Source of the DNA: Warburgia ugandensis | Taxonomy: Eukaryota > Streptophyta > Magnoliopsida > Canellales > Canellaceae | Direction: 5' to 3' | Assembly: GCA_035236585.1 (NCBI GenBank) | Contig: CP141130.1 | Coordinates: 33,367,501-33,431,500, forward strand | Length of the DNA: 64,000 nt | In this document: positions 63,390-64,000 of the stretch, one piece after another | How the letters are laid out: every line of letters begins with the position of its first letter | Position numbering within the stretch: the stretch's first letter is position 1 | Program-made: the position numbers and the translations under genes | Notes under the pieces: generated by a model | What the model was told of the DNA's origin: nothing | What the model saw: the letters and a program-made list of their open reading frames with translations, nothing else | Databases searched by the model: none

Positions 63390-64000
63390 TCTTAGAAATG
63401 GAGAATGTGCATAGCCTAGTTTAAGGAGTGGCATTGAGTAGGCTAGAGTGTGCACCTCTCTATTTTCTTATCTCTATGTGAATCCTTGTTAGAATGGGTT
63501 CTCCTTCTCCCTTCTTATATTTTTATCCAAATCCCAAAATGAATGGGATTCCTTTCATGTGCACCACTTTTCCTCTTTTGAGATTATCCTAAGCTCCTTC
63601 ATTCCCTCCTCTTAAAGGTTAAAAAGAGCTTAGAGGAAGTTTCCTCAATCTTTGCTTCTTAAAAATTGGATTATATGAGCCCCCAATAGATGTCCTAGAT
63701 CTCCTTCATAAAATTGTGCATATTTCCCTCTAAATCAAGTCCAAAGCTTCATTCCTTGTACCATGCATTGAAACCCCCTTAAAATCATGGTAGCTCACAT
63801 TTTTCGCTCTTCCAATCACATTCCTTCCTCCACCTGCAGCCCACCATTTTTTCTGTAAGAATCATGTTGGAAGCTTCCTAAAATAATGTTGAAGTCCTCT
63901 CTCTTCTATCCCTTTCATGTGTTGAAGCTCCATTGGTCCACCTAAGTACTCCCTTGGATTCTCTCCTTAGAAAACATGTCCCATTGGATGCTATGAGGAT
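63388..64000. other. No recognised feature
   Basis: T/C-leaning sequence with no coding frame or repeat that I recognise. Confidence 0.5.

Noticed and set aside
63207-63455. 82-codon minus-strand frame with a Cys-Val run
   Set aside because: It is a translation of the CA microsatellite.

Overview
The window comes from a nuclear plant genome, in heterochromatin or a large repeat-rich intergenic region. I found no host gene, tRNA, rRNA or CRISPR array. The assignment to plants rests on three things: Athila-type Ty3/gypsy elements with a tRNA-Asp-like primer site, an En/Spm (CACTA) transposase of the tnp2 type, and a degenerate CCCTAAA (plant telomere) tract. Species cannot be told from the sequence. 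Almost every base can be assigned to nested mobile elements, most of them dead. The repeat family names LTR-A to LTR-D below are local labels for this window.

Layout. 1-8108 is the 3' part of an Athila-like element (element 1) with a decayed gag end, protease, reverse transcriptase, RNase H and integrase, a 1.8 kb noncoding tail and a 3' LTR. 8109-13430 is a minus-strand LTR-C copy split by LTR-A copy 1 (10100-12782, TSD TAAGG). 13431-15905 has no recognised content. 15906-22759 is a patchwork: a long LTR-B on the plus strand carrying a minus-strand LTR piece, then an Athila-type LTR fragment, then the 3' end of a retroelement interior. 22760-39245 is an LTR-C copy on the plus strand, broken first by a 4.76 kb minus-strand LTR-B (23414-28171) and then by a 9.2 kb Athila-like element lacking pol (element 3, 28831-38016). 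40388-43040 is LTR-A copy 2 (TSD ATATG). 43055-53373 is a complete Athila-like element (element 2) with an open 1100-codon gag-protease frame and no pol. 53495 to about 61450 is a CACTA transposon relic whose transposase is split by LTR-A copy 3 (56291-59022, TSD ATGTA). 61491-64000 holds a short tandem repeat, a partial LTR (LTR-D) and a long CA microsatellite.

How the parts relate. Elements 2 and 3 keep LTRs, primer site, leader, gag and protease but not reverse transcriptase, RNase H or integrase, so they would depend on a pol-encoding relative such as the lineage of element 1. Element 2 is the only thing here that still looks able to make a protein. The three LTR-A copies have exact or near-identical ends and perfect 5-bp target duplications with no interior, so they are solo LTRs.

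The most unusual observations are: (a) the open gag-protease frame of element 2, with a C-terminal extension containing a 41-codon internal duplication; (b) a leader block of about 100 bp shared between the Athila-like 5' leaders and the interior of an unrelated LTR family; (c) a 1.6-1.8 kb noncoding tail between two polypurine-like tracts, conserved in three elements; (d) a hairpin kept in all LTR-A copies, with a differently sequenced counterpart in LTR-B; (e) a telomere-like tract inside one arm of a recent tandem duplication. All comparisons were made by eye; no alignment or database search was run.
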